A stretch of DNA of 64,000 nt from Gari tellinella (GCA_922989275.2 OV277861.1:41914623-41978622), one strand, 5' to 3'. Positions 10,004 through 21,187 are shown, numbered from the stretch's first letter. Numbers and translations are program-made. Notes: generated from the sequence alone by a model not told the origin.

Positions 10004-11530
10004 TAGGTTTTCAGCCGGACATGGATTAGAGTGGATGGGTGTGTGTTTCTGGAAATTCTAATTTTATAGCAAGTCAAACTGAGTTTTGTACAATTTAGGA
10101 ATCTGATGCGTAGGAGTCCATTACGGCTCATCTCTACATCCGGTTTTGAATGCACAAGCGGTATTGAATAAAAGTCGTTATTGGTATTTATCAAACTTAA
10201 CGGATATGTTGAATAGGGCTTTACCATATAATCCTATCGTCAGGTGCTTGCTGGCTTTTAAAACCAAATGGTTCTAATAGGTGGCTTTTGCTACATAAAT
10301 CATTGTTTTAGCCGGTCGGGCAGCCACATTAGCGGGTAGGAAATATACTATCGAGTGTTAAAAGCTATTGCAGCCTATTTTCTGTGAGTCAGGCTTGCGG
10401 CAGTTATAAGAGCATGTTCGTATTGCTAGCATTTAGTGTACGTGTATAAGACCAGGGTGCGGCCTGGGTGGTTGTTTTTGCTGGCAAAGGGGCTGTCCGA
10501 CGGGCTGAAAGGGGCATTAGTCTGGTCTCATTGCGCTGCATATTGGTTCAGCAGGTGGTCTGCTGTGCTGCTGCATGTCATAAATATGGTAGAGTCCTGT
10601 TTTCCCATACTCCTAGTCTAAGTTTGTTTAACCCTAGGATTTTGGGATATTAATAGATAATTTAGGGGGACAACTTGGCGGTGCCGGGCTCTGCCTATGG
10701 TAGTCAAGCTGAATTTTTGTCATCTATGGTTTGCTATTTCTATTAAAATTGTGTAGAGTCGGTCCTCCTTACAAGATGGTAAATTATCGAAACATATGAC
10801 AGTTCTTAAATAAAACTATCTTGAAGTTGTTCATACACCATGTCTTATCCTGAGGGTAATTCAGTTATTGATCATGTCGATGAAATGTTCGCTCAGCCTC
10901 ATTCAAGTTTCAATCTTGTCTTCCAAAAATAAAAATTGTTAGACTCTTAGTTGCTCAGGAAAGTCATTTTCTTAGAAAGGCTTGACTCGGTCTTGGCGAG
11001 GGCGAATAGTCAGCAATGTTTCCTTTGGGCCCTGGGGGTCCTGCCTTGTGTCCTTCTAGCACCCTTGAAAGCAAGAGGAGAAGGAGAAACAGGTTGGGTC
11101 CTCAGCATGGCCTTCACTGCACTTGGTCAAGGTCTTTAATTGTTGACATTTATAGGGAGACATCGGCATTTTACGGGCTTAGGGCAGCATCTATTGTCAG
11201 ATGGGGGTCTCCAACTTTGCTGGAGACCTTGAAGGATAGTTTTCGCTCACAGTTTACTGTTAGGAAATTTATAGTTTACTGTCATAAAATTGATATGATA
11301 CAATGTTCTATTAGAATTTACCTTTGACTTTACCGGTCCTTTAAATTCAGTAATTTTTTGGGGGATAAAGTAAACTTTATTGTGGCGGGAAAAAATTCCT
11401 GACTGCATTGTGCAAGGACGAGCGGACGTGCATTAAGGCTAATATTCATCGGCCTACCAGGACTCTCTGATGGGGCGACCTTGGTCGCATCTCCCTTAGG
11501 AGTGTTGTGGGTCAGTTTGGTGAATGTTTC
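10004..11530. other. interior X of unit 1, second part, unidentified
   Basis: Contains only short frames. One at 10841 (MSYPEGNSVIDHVDEMF) is followed by stops, and 11016-11327 is open for 103 codons with an arginine-rich start. They may be relics of element proteins, but I do not recognise a family. Confidence 0.4.
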
Positions 11531-11869
11531 CAGTGGTAAAGTTAGGATTCAAATTAAATGGGATACCAGTCTGTTCAAACGGTGCTAAATTTTGGGGGGA
11601 CACATTGCTGCAGCCAGGTCTTGCCCATTCTGATAATAGCAGCGTAATTCCTGGTGCTTGCGGTATGTGCTTCTCAGCGTTTAGCATACAATTTAATACT
11701 TTAAAGGCACATCCGCTCGTCCTCCTTTACCGCGGCCATTACTGCCACACTGTTATCACTATACTAAACTATGTACATGTAGCCCTGATATAAGGGCCAG
11801 GATTTATCAATATATAAAACTAGTCTATTTATCAGCGTGTTTCTGATTTATTTTCGCCTAGTCTTAAAA
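11531..11869 (+). repeat. module B, copy 1
   Basis: 339 bp, by eye identical to 15100-15438. It starts CAGTGGTAAAGTTAGGATTC and ends TTTTCGCCTAGTCTTAAAA, directly abutting TAAT and the second module A. Confidence 0.85.
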
Positions 11870-11873
11870 TAAT

Positions 11874-12108
11874 AGTTGTTATTTTGATTTTATATCCAAA
11901 TAACAACATTTATTTTTGCAAAGGTGAATGCGTGCCTAAGTGTCTTTACTGGTCAGTTCGTACATCGGATTGCCTCGTAGATGTATCCAGGGACGCTCTG
12001 TTATGAGTTATCATGCGGAACACTTCCGGTCAGTCCTCATATAAAAGGCTCAAGCACATGGTCAACGGCCTCACTTTGACCAAACGCTGCGCGGTAAACA
12101 CTTGTTAA
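11874..12108 (+). repeat. module A, copy 2
   Basis: 235 bp, same length and by eye the same sequence as 8049-8283. After it the two units diverge completely (CCCTCCCTCCC here, AGAAGCTC in unit 1). Confidence 0.85.
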
Positions 12109-13379
12109 CCCTCCCTCCCTCCCTTTTTTGGGAGCAATATACCTACTAGGCAAAATATTTCTATAGCTAAGTGGATAGTTGCCACATAATATCTGCTTGT
12201 ACTTAGAAATGCGGCTTTGCTGGGTTTTGTGTTATTATCTTCAGATACTCAAGCGACTTGGCATCATGGAGACAGGTGTTGGAACAAACGTACAGCATCT
12301 GACATACAGTATAACCGACAAGCGCCCATGAGTGCGGAGACCGGACACTACTTGCCAAGAGCTATTATTGTGACATTGTAATTGGTCATCATTCAAGTGT
12401 GGGTGCCTGCGAAAGTTAATCTCTGGTATTATGTCGGCACATAACTTTCAACTGTTTCCAGGGTTCAACGCTCAGGCCAAACTCTAACCATTCCATGATA
12501 GTGACATTGCGTTTAGACATCATCCAAGTGTGCGCTTGTGAAATTTCCATCTCGTGTATTAGGAACTGTGCCAAAGTTTTTAAGCAGTCAGCAGCGGTCA
12601 AGAGCTACAACCAACCGTATCTAGAAGTTGCCTATATTACAGAAACAGAAAGACTTGCGAACTATGTTAGAAGTGCACAATATTTCGCCAACGGAATAAC
12701 TCAATTGTGAAGTGTTATATGCTATTTATTGTCTATGCTTAGCAGCACCTATGCAATACATCCAATCTTAGCCTTGAACTGGGCGTGGGCCGGCTTCCTT
12801 GGCTCTGTCTGCGGGATGAGAAGTTGTGCCACGCTTAGGAACTACACGTTCTGCTCTTGAGGATTTTTCCTCTAATACCAACCACATGTAGTCATAGTTG
12901 TAGTGTTGAGACATAGGTGTTGCTTGCATACTCAATAATAAGGTTAATTCAAGACGCCCTGCTTAGGGCAAGAAGAAATTGTTCTCTATTTTGTTTAGGG
13001 TACTGTGAACTTTTTCTACTACGTAACTTGTATAAATAGATCTCATCCATTGAGTTTTGTTTATCAAGTTGTCGCGGCTATAACCCTTATCGGCTAGAGT
13101 TATAGGGGGGGACGAGTTGATGTGGCTCCTAATTTTACTCACATTTTGCAATAATTCAAGTTTTGGCTTCTGGAGAATCCTTTGCTAGGCTGTCACTCTA
13201 GTAGTGGCGCATCTCTACTCGAGGTTTTCTAAAACACGGCACATTAGGTATCGTTTATTCCTCGTAATACTGGTATTCCCTAACATTTCAAACTGAGCTC
13301 TACCATTTTTCTATACAGGTATCGCTACGTTGCCGTTTGCTGGCAATTCTGTCACAAGTTAGTAACTTAAAATATTGTT
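12109..13379. other. interior Y of unit 2, unidentified part
   Basis: No protein family recognised. A diverged internal duplication is visible: GTGACATTGTAATTGG...ATCATTCAAGTGTG near 12370-12400 and GTGACATTGCGTTTAG...ATCATCCAAGTGTG near 12500-12530. Confidence 0.4.
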
Positions 13380-14260
13380 AATTGAATCTGAACGTCTGGA
13401 CTGCTGTAAGTGGAGACCATCGCTATCAAGGTCTGATTGCCAACCAATAGCTGGCTATATTACGTGAGTATGGCTAATTTCAGCTGAATATCTGGGTCGC
13501 TGTAAGAAATTCTATCAATGTTCGCTTGCCTATACCTGTCTGTCTGTATTGCGTGATTGTTGATAATCGCAGCCGAATATCTGGGTCCCTGTAAATGGCA
13601 ACCATAACTATCGCATCCGCTAACCAATAACCATCTGCAATGCATGAATATTGCTGTTTGCAGCTGAATACCCGGGTTGCCGTAAGTGGCGACCATTTTT
13701 ATCAATGTCCGCTTGCCAATAGCTGTCTGTATTGCGTAATTATTGCGTTAGTAACATAGTATATTGTTAATGGAATCTGAATGTCCGGGTTACTGTAAGT
13801 GGCGACCATTGCTATCGATGTCCGTCTGCCAATAGCCTTCTGTATCACACGATTATGGTTAATTGCTATCAAGGTCCGCTTGCTAACAGCACTCTTTATA
13901 ACATGATTGTTGACAATTGTAGCCGAATGTCCGGGTCGCTGTAAGTGTCGTACATCGCTATTAAGTTTGCTTACCAATAATCGTCTGTACTGATCGAATA
14001 TTGCTGATTACAGCTGAATGACTGGGTTGCTGTAAGTGGCATCCATTGCTATCAACGCCTGCTTTCCAATAGCTGTCCGTATGCCTTAAGGTTGCTGATT
14101 ATAGCCGAATGTCTTAGTTGCCGTAAGTGGCGAATGTTGCTAGCTGGGCCTGCTTGGCCAACAGCTATCTGTATTGCGTGGGTGTTGCTGACCACAGATG
14201 CTTTCCGTGCTACTGGCTGATGTATATTTGCTGTCTGCATTACGGGCTGAGGTGAATCAG
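13380..14260. repeat. diverged minisatellite, ~90-140 bp units
   Basis: About seven degenerate units share CTGTAAGTGGCGACCAT, CTATCAATGTCCGCTTGCC, CAATAGCTGTCTGTATTGCG and AGCTGAATRTCTGGGT in that order. Spacing varies, so units have suffered indels. It lies wholly within interior Y. Confidence 0.75.
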
Positions 14261-14269
14261 TCTGTTGCT

Positions 14270-14640
14270 TGCTATATTGTGAAAATGCCAGCCCTTGCTG
14301 TGGCTGATGTGCTGCTTGTTGCTAGCTATATTGCATAAGTCCAGCCCTTGCTGTGGCCGACGTCTGTTGTTGCTAGCTATATTGTGTAAATGCCAGCCCT
14401 TGCTGTGGCTGATGTGCTGCTAAGTTGTTGTTAGCTATTTTGTGTAAATGCCAGCCCTTGCTGTGGCTGATGTGCTGCTTGTTACTAGCTATATTGTGTA
14501 AATTCCAGCCCTTGCTGTGGCTGATGTGCTAATTCCAGCCCTTGCTGTGGCTGACGTGCTAATTCCAGCCCTTGCTGTGGCTGACGTGCTAATTCCAGCC
14601 CTTGCTGTGGCTGATGTGCTGCTAAGTTGTTGCTAGGTGT
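14270..14640. repeat. minisatellite with CCAGCCCTTGCTGTGGCTGA core
   Basis: Units of about 54-75 bp (CAGCCCTTGCTGTGGCTGAT then GTGCTGCTTGTTGCTAGC) expand into four exact-length 30-bp units at 14501-14620, each starting AATTCCAGCC. The minus-strand frame across it gives a QPQQGLELAR repeat, which is probably incidental. Confidence 0.8.
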
Positions 14641-15099
14641 ATTGCGTAAATGCCAGCCATTCGCTGTCTGCGTTACTGTCTGTATAGAATGCGGTTTGTG
14701 GTTAGCAACATCGCGTATATACCTGTCATTTGTTATCTGCATTAGAGGTTTTTGTACGTATCACTGTCTGTTGCTGTAAATATTGAATAAACGCCACTAA
14801 CTGCTGTCTGAATTATTGGCTTACGTAGGGATTACCGTTCGCGGCGAGTAATATTGCCTAAAACTAGCCATTTGCTTTTACTATCGGGGGTATGGAGTGC
14901 TGTTTTCTGCTATCAATATTGCGTAAATGCCATTCATTTTCTGTCTGTTACTGGCTGTTCATAGAACCAGTTACCGCGATCGGCTCGGCCGTCTGACCCT
15001 TTATCACGGCGGGTTATGGCTTTAGGATGACCCTTGTCTGCTCGCTGAGCATCGCTTTATTTGGCGGAAAGAGTTAAGTTATTTCAGTAATCCTAGTGT

Positions 15100-15438
15100 C
15101 AGTGGTAAAGTTAGGATTCAAATTAAATGGGATACCAGTCTGTTCAAACGGTGCTAAATTTTGGGGGGACACATTGCTGCAGCCAGGTCTTGCCCATTCT
15201 GATAATAGCAGCGTAATTCCTGGTGCTTGCGGTATGTGCTTCTCAGCGTTTAGCATACAATTTAATACTTTAAAGGCACATCCGCTCGTCCTCCTTTACC
15301 GCGGCCATTACTGCCACACTGTTATCACTATACTAAACTATGTACATGTAGCCCTGATATAAGGGCCAGGATTTATCAATATATAAAACTAGTCTATTTA
15401 TCAGCGTGTTTCTGATTTATTTTCGCCTAGTCTTAAAA
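15100..15438 (+). repeat. module B, copy 2 (right end)
   Basis: By eye identical to 11531-11869. It is followed by TAAT and then resumed mariner sequence (TCTTTTGGCGAAAAGCG). Confidence 0.85.
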
Positions 15439-15595
15439 TAATTCTTTTGGCGAAAAGCGTGCTAAAATGCATAATATAACCCGAGTTGCATTTCAATTTG
15501 AACATCCCTCGTATACACTGTTTGCATCGGACAAGTGTAATCCTTACAGGTACACTGTTTGTAAATGACAAGCATACTAGTCGCTAGGGTGGAAT

Positions 15596-15741
15596 CAGGG
15601 GTGTAAAATTTTCAAAATTGCTACTCGCCCTGCTGGGTGATAATGACATTTGGGTCATTAGTTTCTGTTATAAATTGTCAGAAAATCTGCTCGCCCTGAT
15701 AAAATGTTACTCGCCATGGCGAGTGGAATTTTACACCCCTG
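15596..15741. mobile_element. small MITE, ends CAGGGGTGTAAAATT
   Basis: Inverted ends CAGGGGTGTAAAATT and AATTTTACACCCCTG, flanked by GGAAT on both sides. Internal motif TACTCGCC recurs. It is inserted in the right end of the interrupted MITE-B. Confidence 0.75.
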
Positions 15742-15897
15742 GGAATGTGTTAATACAATCAATTAGCCTTCATTTTAGTGGTCGTAATGCAGAGGTTTTA
15801 CTGTATGTCTATCCAAATATGAATGATATTCATGTAAACAGTAAAAATGTGTCGATATAGGCTAATAACAGGAGCAGTAATGATATGAAACCATAAC

Positions 15898-16145
15898 CCT
15901 TCGAACACTAGTCCCGCATATAGGCGTCCTTTTCAAACAGTGTACACCGTCATGTGAATAGTTAACTTGTCCTATGCAAACAGTGAAGACCCAGATCAGA
16001 GGGCTCCAAAAGGAGCCCTCTGATCAGGGTCTTCACTGTTTGTCATAATGCCAAACATTGACAAAAGCAACCCTTAAAAGTCAGAAATGGACGAGACTAA
16101 AATGGAAACTGGAATTGTCCATTTAAAATATAAGGGAAGAAAGAG
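15898..16145 (-). mobile_element. MITE-B
   Basis: Ends CCCTTCGAACACTAGTCC and GGAAGAAAGAG, right TTAA intact. The central hairpin (about 15972-16043) has arms AAACAGTGAAGACCCAGATC and apex GGCTCCAAAAGGAGCC. Confidence 0.85.
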
Positions 16146-16149
16146 TTAA

Positions 16150-16735
16150 ACCTTTACCCCATAGCCTGTTTCTAGTTTTGAAGACATTGAGATTACCACT
16201 TAAAACTAAGCCTCTATACATACTGCTGAAACTAAAACTGTACATTGTTTAACCTATTACTCCATAATTTTGATCATAAATATGCCTTTTTACACCTTTA
16301 ATTTATTCCTCTACGAAAGAAAATTGTTCCACTCTATACAGTCATGAATGTGCATCTTAACCCTTTCCCCAATAGAAGCGCCTTTTAGTGGATATGATTT
16401 ATTCATCCGCTGAAGAAAAAAGTTCCCATTTAATCAGTAATGAATATGTATTATAGGGAATATTTTTTATATTATAGCACATGATAGCTTAAAGCAGGTT
16501 GAAAGTAAAGCAAAATGCGCCTAAGGGCGCATTCTGTTTTACTTTCAACCTGCTTTAAGTAGTCACCTATCTTAAGTACTAGAAATAGGCTATCAGGTAA
16601 AGGGTTAAAAAAAAGTTCCTATATCCTATCAGATGGTAGTTTTATTTTAACGAATTTAAAGCATTCTGCTTTTCTTTCAACCAGTATTAAGTGGTTTACT
16701 GTCTTCAAAAGTAACAGGCTATGGGGCAATGGCGT
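16150..16735. mobile_element. cluster of MITE-A copies and fragments
   Basis: A left-end fragment (CCTTTACCCCATAGCCTG, 16150), a second partial copy from about 16252, a full copy 16358-16604 with hairpin and TTAA sides, and a degraded right half to 16735 follow in series. Confidence 0.7.
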
Positions 16736-16972
16736 CTGCCATTGTTAATTTCAGCTGAAGGATCTGAAATCTCTGAGATAAACTTGGATTTCTAGTCTCT
16801 GAAACGCTGTCAAGTTTGTGCTATACAAGCATTCATATGATGATGATGATAATCAATCTCCAAATAGTAGGTACATGTGGCTGCTTTATACAGGACAAAA
16901 GCGTTTGGCTCTAAATGATGATCTTGTGTCGATGGGCTGTAACACACCATTTAATCACTCATCAGGGCTCCA

Positions 16973-17167
16973 GATAAGGGCGGGGGGGGGGGGGGTATTC
17001 CAAAATATAAAATCTTTATTTGTGCTTTAAACCCTATGGTGTCACTACTCATTAGAATCGTCTCGAAGAGACGATTCTAATGAGTAGTAACACCATAGGA
17101 TTTGGTGCTGAAATAAGAAGGAAAATGCTCGATTTGTTTGGTTCACTCCCTCTTATCTGGAGCCCTG
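16973..17167 (+). mobile_element. MITE-D
   Basis: Ends CAGGGCTCCAGATAAG and CTTATCTGGAGCCCTG. The central palindrome (about 17033-17100) has arms CTACTCATTAGAATCGTCTC. A run of G follows the left end. Confidence 0.85.
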
Positions 17168-17199
17168 TTCATTCATTCAGGGCAAAAACAATGCAGAAA

Positions 17200-17390
17200 G
17201 CTCTTTACCCTTTAGCTTGTTTTCAGTATTGAAGACAGATGGTAGCTTATAGCAACTTTAATGTAAAATAGAATGCTCCCTTTGAAGCATTTTGCTTTAC
17301 TTTCAGCCTGCTTTAAGCTACTGTCTGTTGGAATATATGTAGGAAATATTTCTTATAGTGTATATTTATGACAGTAAACAATTGAACAAC
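17200..17390 (-). mobile_element. degenerate MITE-A
   Basis: CTTTACCCTTTAGCTTG and a decayed hairpin (GCAACTTTAATGTAAAATAG...) are recognisable; the right end is lost. Confidence 0.55.
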
Positions 17391-17556
17391 TTTCTGGGTT
17401 ACCAGCCACACAGACATATCAATTAAAAATATTTACCATATTTGTTCAAAATTTCTACAAAAATAAAAAGAAGTGTTTAAAATAAAATCTTGCTCAAAAC
17501 TTAGCTAGATTCAAGAAAATTTACAGTAAAACTGCTTTTAAGTGACCACTCTTTAA

Positions 17557-17800
17557 CCCTTTCCCCTATAAAAGCGCCTTTTAGCGCATTTAGCTTTTTC
17601 CTCCGCTGAAGAAAATAGTTCCAATTTATACAGTCATGAATATGTATCATGAGGAATATTTTCTTTATTCTAGCAGCTGGTAGCTTAAAGCAGACTGAAA
17701 GTAAAACAGAATGCGCCTTAAGGCGCATTCTGCTTTACTTTCAACCTGCTTCAAGTAGTCACCTATTTTCAAAACATGAAACAGGCTATGGGGTAATGGG
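17557..17800 (+). mobile_element. MITE-A
   Basis: TTAA on both sides (17553-17556, 17801-17804), ends CCCTTTCCCCTATA and GGGGTAATGGG, intact palindrome with apex GCCTTAAGGC. Confidence 0.85.
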
Positions 17801-17804
17801 TTAA

Positions 17805-17966
17805 AATCAGCACTGTTGGCTAATTTAGACCAGTACTTATTAAATTACCAAGAATTCGAAGAAGACTGGTTCATGTTTTGGTAACTAAAAAGATCCACAA
17901 GGGAACCTAACAACCCACAAAAGTTACTTAGTGTTGAAAGAGTGAAACTATAGGCAGTAAAAGAGT
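17805..17966 (-). mobile_element. MITE-K relative
   Basis: Carries GATCCACAAGGGAACCTAAC, AACCCACAAAAGTTACTTAG and TGTTGAAAGAG, the complement of the K left half. It is joined directly to the preceding MITE-A and lacks the K hairpin. Confidence 0.55.
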
Positions 17967-17987
17967 TAAAGTTAAAACGCCTTTTAA

Positions 17988-18250
17988 CCCTTTACCCCAT
18001 AGCCTGTTTCTAGTTTTGATGATATGTGACCACTTAAAGCAGGTTGAAAGTAAAGCAGAATGCACCTTAAGGCGCATTCTACTTTACTTTCAGCCTGCTT
18101 TAAGCTATTATCTGCTAGAATATAGAAAATAGTTCTTATGATTTTTTATTTGTGACAGTATAAATTGAAATTATTTTCTAAATTGAAACTATTTTCTTCA
18201 GTGTAGAAATTAATCAAAGACGTAAAAAGGCATATTTATGGGGCAGTGGG
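17988..18250 (-). mobile_element. MITE-A
   Basis: TTAA-flanked, ends CCCTTTACCCCATAGCCTG and GGGGCAGTGGG, central palindrome near 18034-18104. Confidence 0.85.
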
Positions 18251-18514
18251 TTAAAACTCTTTCTGAATGGTCACTAAATGTAAGTTTTACTACAGATTTA
18301 TAACAATTATGCTACTCCTTTGAAAGTAAACAAAAATCATTTACATCAAAGTTCACTACCATAAAGTGATACACTGTATATTCAATAAGTCTCTATCAAA
18401 ACAAAATATTTTCTCTATGTATCAAATACAGAATAAGCCCCCCCTCAGAAAAGTTTTTTGACTCCTTTACCTATTCCTTGATTGCCTTTTCATCCTTCTG
18501 TTATGTTCTGTTAA

Positions 18515-18741
18515 CCCTTTCCCCATTAGAGGCGCCTTTTAGCGCATTCAGTTTATTCATCCATTAAAGAAAATAGTTCCAGTTTATACAGTTATGAATA
18601 TGTATCATAAGGAATATTTTCTTTATTCTAGAAGGTGGTAAGTTGAAGTAGGCTGAAAGTAAAGCAGAATGCGCCTTACTTTCATCCTGCTTTAAACAGT
18701 TGCCTATTTTCAAAACTAGAAATTGGCTATTGGGTAAAGGA
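18515..18741 (+). mobile_element. MITE-A with shortened hairpin
   Basis: TTAA-flanked. One arm of the palindrome is shortened (GCGCCTTACTTTCATCCTGC). It shares its right TTAA with the next copy. Confidence 0.75.
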
Positions 18742-18745
18742 TTAA

Positions 18746-18994
18746 CCCTTTACCCCATAGCCTGTTTCTAGTTTTGAACATTTGACCATTTAAGGCAGGT
18801 TGATAGTAAAGCAGAATGCGCCTCAAAGCAAATTCTGCTTTACTTTCAGCCTGCTTTAAGCCATTATCCACTAGGATATATAAAATATTTCTTTTGGCAC
18901 ATGTTCATGACTGTATAATTTAGAACTACATGTATTTTCTTCAGTGGACGTATACATAAAATGTGCTAAAAGGCATTCCTGTGGGGGGGGGGGG
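18746..18994 (-). mobile_element. MITE-A
   Basis: Begins directly after the TTAA that ends the previous copy (18742-18745). Right end has expanded to a G run before TTAA. Confidence 0.8.
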
Positions 18995-19048
18995 TTAAAT
19001 AAAGAGACACAGGAGAACTTTCCTGCATCTGGACAGGTTGATGCTCAA

Positions 19049-19265
19049 CTCATTCACCCCTGAAACTTTCAATGAACAATTCCAATTTCAAATTAAGTCT
19101 AGTCTATTTTTGACTATTCAGAGTTGATTTTAACAATATTTCAAAATGACAAACAGTGTTGACCCTGATCAGAGGGCTCCTACACTGTTTGTATAGAAGA
19201 AGTGTAATCCTTGCAGGTACACTGTTTGTAAATGACAAGTATACTCGTCCCTAGGGTTGAATGTG
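19049..19265 (-). mobile_element. old MITE-B
   Basis: CTCATTCACCCCTGAAAC start, GTTGACCCTGATCAGAGGGC half hairpin, then CTAGGGTTGAATGTG before TTAA. A further B remnant lies at about 19400-19550. Confidence 0.65.
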
Positions 19266-20467
19266 TTAACTTTAACCAGACTGAAACTAAAACAGAAAAC
19301 TCATTCAGTAGCTTTCTGCTTTACTTTTAGTCTGCTTTATGTTACCACCAGCCTTAAACATTGCAAACAAATTATGAACCTTATCTAAAACTTATAATCC
19401 AAGGACTCTATACAAACAGTGTACCTGTGAAGAGTAAACTTGTCCTATGCAAACAGTGTTGATCAAGATCAGAGGGCTTCTCCCAGCGCCCTCCAATCAG
19501 GGTCGGCACTGTGTGTTATTTTGCAAGATATTCGAGAAAAAACAACAAGAATAGTCAACAAGAGGGCCATGGCCCTTAATTCGCTCACCTGAGGACATTG
19601 AAGTTTGTACCTAAGTTGACTGGGCAAGACAACATTTTAATATAACTATAAATGGAGTTATCTTCCAGACAAGAAAACATGACAAAAGTGAATTTTGTTG
19701 CCAAGCTTATGACCCTTATCCATGACACATCCTCTTATCAAGCTATTTCCATTTCCAATAAATGATAATTATTTCACTAGCGTCAACAGAACTGGAATTA
19801 TTTTCCTGACAATAAAATATGACAAAGGGGAAAAACTAAATATTGCTGCCCTTGTGCATGGCATTTTCTCTCATCAGTTTCTTTCCATACATAAAATTTC
19901 ATTACAATAGCATCAGTAGAACTGAAGTTGTCTTCTTGACAAGAAAATATCACAAAGGGAAATAACTAAACAAGAGGGCCATGGCCCTAAATTCGCTCAC
20001 CTGAGGACATTGAAGTTTGTACCTAAGTTGACTGGGCAAGACAACATTTTAATATAGCTATAAATGGAGTTATCTTCCGGACAAGAAAACATGACAAAAG
20101 TGAATTTTGTTGCCAAGCTTATGACCCTTATCCATGACACATCCTCTTATCAAGCTATTTCCATTTCCGGTAAATGATAATTATTTCACTAGCGTCAGCA
20201 GAACTGGAGTTATTTTCCTGACAATAAAATATGACAAAGGGGAAAACAAAATATTGCTGCCCTTATGCACTAGGCATTTTCTCTCATCAGTTTCTTTCCA
20301 TACATAAAATTTCATTACAATAGCATCAGTAGACCTGGAGTTGTCTTCTTGACAAGAAAATATGACAAAGGGAAATAACTAAAAAAAAACAATGATGTCA
20401 GAGTTATGGCCTTTGCAAATGGCACTTCCTCTCATTAGGCTCTTTCCAAATAGGCAATTTCATTTTA

Positions 20468-20959
20468 CCCATTACCCCATAGCCTGCTTCTAGTTTTGAA
20501 AATAGGTGGCCACCTAAAGCAGGTTGAAAGTAAAGCAGAATGGGTCTTAATGCACACTTTGCTTTACTTTCAAACTGCTTTAAGCTACCATCTACTAGGA
20601 TATAGAAACTTATTTCACATCTTACATTTTCATGACTGTTTAACCCTTTCCCCCATAGAAGCGCCTTTTAGCACATTCAGTTTATTCTTGCTCTAAAGAA
20701 AATAGTTCCAATTTATACATTCATAAATATGTATAATACAAAATATTTTCTATATTCTAGTAGATGATAGCTTAAAGCAGGCTGAAAGTAAAGCAGAATG
20801 CGCTTAAAGCGCATTCTGCTTTACTTTCAACCTGTTTTAAGTGGACACCTACATTCAATACTAGAGATATGCTATGGGGGAAAGGGTTAAAGGGGAATTA
20901 TTTTCTTAAGTGGAGGAATAAATCAAAGGCCTAAAAATGCACATTTATGGGGTAATGGG
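20468..20959 (-). mobile_element. MITE-A split by another MITE-A
   Basis: Outer copy starts CCCATTACCCCATAGCCTGC and ends GGGGTAATGGG. It is interrupted at TTAA 20639-20642 by a second copy. Its own hairpin apex (TTAA 20547-20550) is intact, giving the empty site for the insertion seen at 21934. Confidence 0.8.
20643..20886 (+). mobile_element. inner MITE-A
   Basis: Complete copy, TTAA-flanked, with palindrome near 20770-20832. It is absent from the second half of the tandem duplication, so it probably inserted afterwards. Confidence 0.8.
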
Positions 20960-21187
20960 TTAACAAATGTCTGAACAAACGACTGAACCATTTCTAAACT
21001 TTAGCAGACAACATGTTCAGTTCTGTTGGCCTGATCACTGAGGTCAAATATTATGTAAGAGAACTGTAGCAGCAGCAGTCTGGGAGCTTACCCTTACCAG
21101 ACTGAAATGATGTCTGCTAAATACCTTCTGTGTGTAAAAAATGTACATTTTTATTTTTTAGAAAATGTTAAGTTGGTAAATGAGTGG

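Larger units (their letters stand above)
8045..15442 (+). mobile_element. tandem double element A-X-B-A-Y-B of unknown class
   Basis: TAAT occurs at 8045-8048, 11870-11873 and 15439-15442. Between these lie unit 1 (8049-11869) and unit 2 (11874-15438). Both begin with the same 235-bp module A and end with the same 339-bp module B, while the interiors X and Y differ. No transposase, integrase or reverse transcriptase was recognised. The arrangement fits the split direct repeats of PAT/Ngaro-type tyrosine-recombinase retroelements, or two tandem non-autonomous elements sharing one set of ends. It interrupts the mariner cleanly. Confidence 0.7.
6887..15511 (-). mobile_element. mariner element, split by a 7.4-kb insertion
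   Basis: Inverted ends CGAGGGATGTTCAAATTGAA (6887) and its complement (to 15511) are flanked by TA. Without the inserted 8045-15442 block the element is about 1.23 kb, the normal mariner length. It encodes a broken transposase on the minus strand. Confidence 0.85.
6719..15749 (-). mobile_element. MITE-B, split by a mariner and a small MITE
   Basis: The left part (CTCATTCACCTCTGAAAC to the hairpin GAGGGCTCCC / AGGGAACCCTC near 6850) ends at 6886. The right part (ACACTGTTTGCATCGGAC) resumes at 15514 and ends in GGAATGTGTTAA at 15753. The target TTAA is intact on the right and TTCA on the left. Confidence 0.75.
6322..15803 (+). mobile_element. MITE-H, split by nested insertions
   Basis: The left end (CAGAAAAACCTCTCTATTA, 6322-6340) and right end (GAGGTTTTACTG, to 15803) belong to one H element of about 210 bp. 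It is broken by a MITE-F at 6341 and a MITE-B starting at 6719. Its hairpin survives at about 6636-6703. The TATACAATCAATTAGCC seen in the intact copy at 2584-2792 reappears at 15753-15768, directly after the inserted B element. Confidence 0.7.

Noticed and set aside
14485..14742. Minus-strand QPQQGLELAR repeat protein
   Set aside because: The reading frame follows exactly the 30-bp minisatellite, has no homologous extension and lies in a mobile element interior.
8049..15438. LTR retrotransposon
   Set aside because: Left and right ends (modules A and B) are different sequences; no TG...CA ends, primer-binding site or gag/pol frames were seen.
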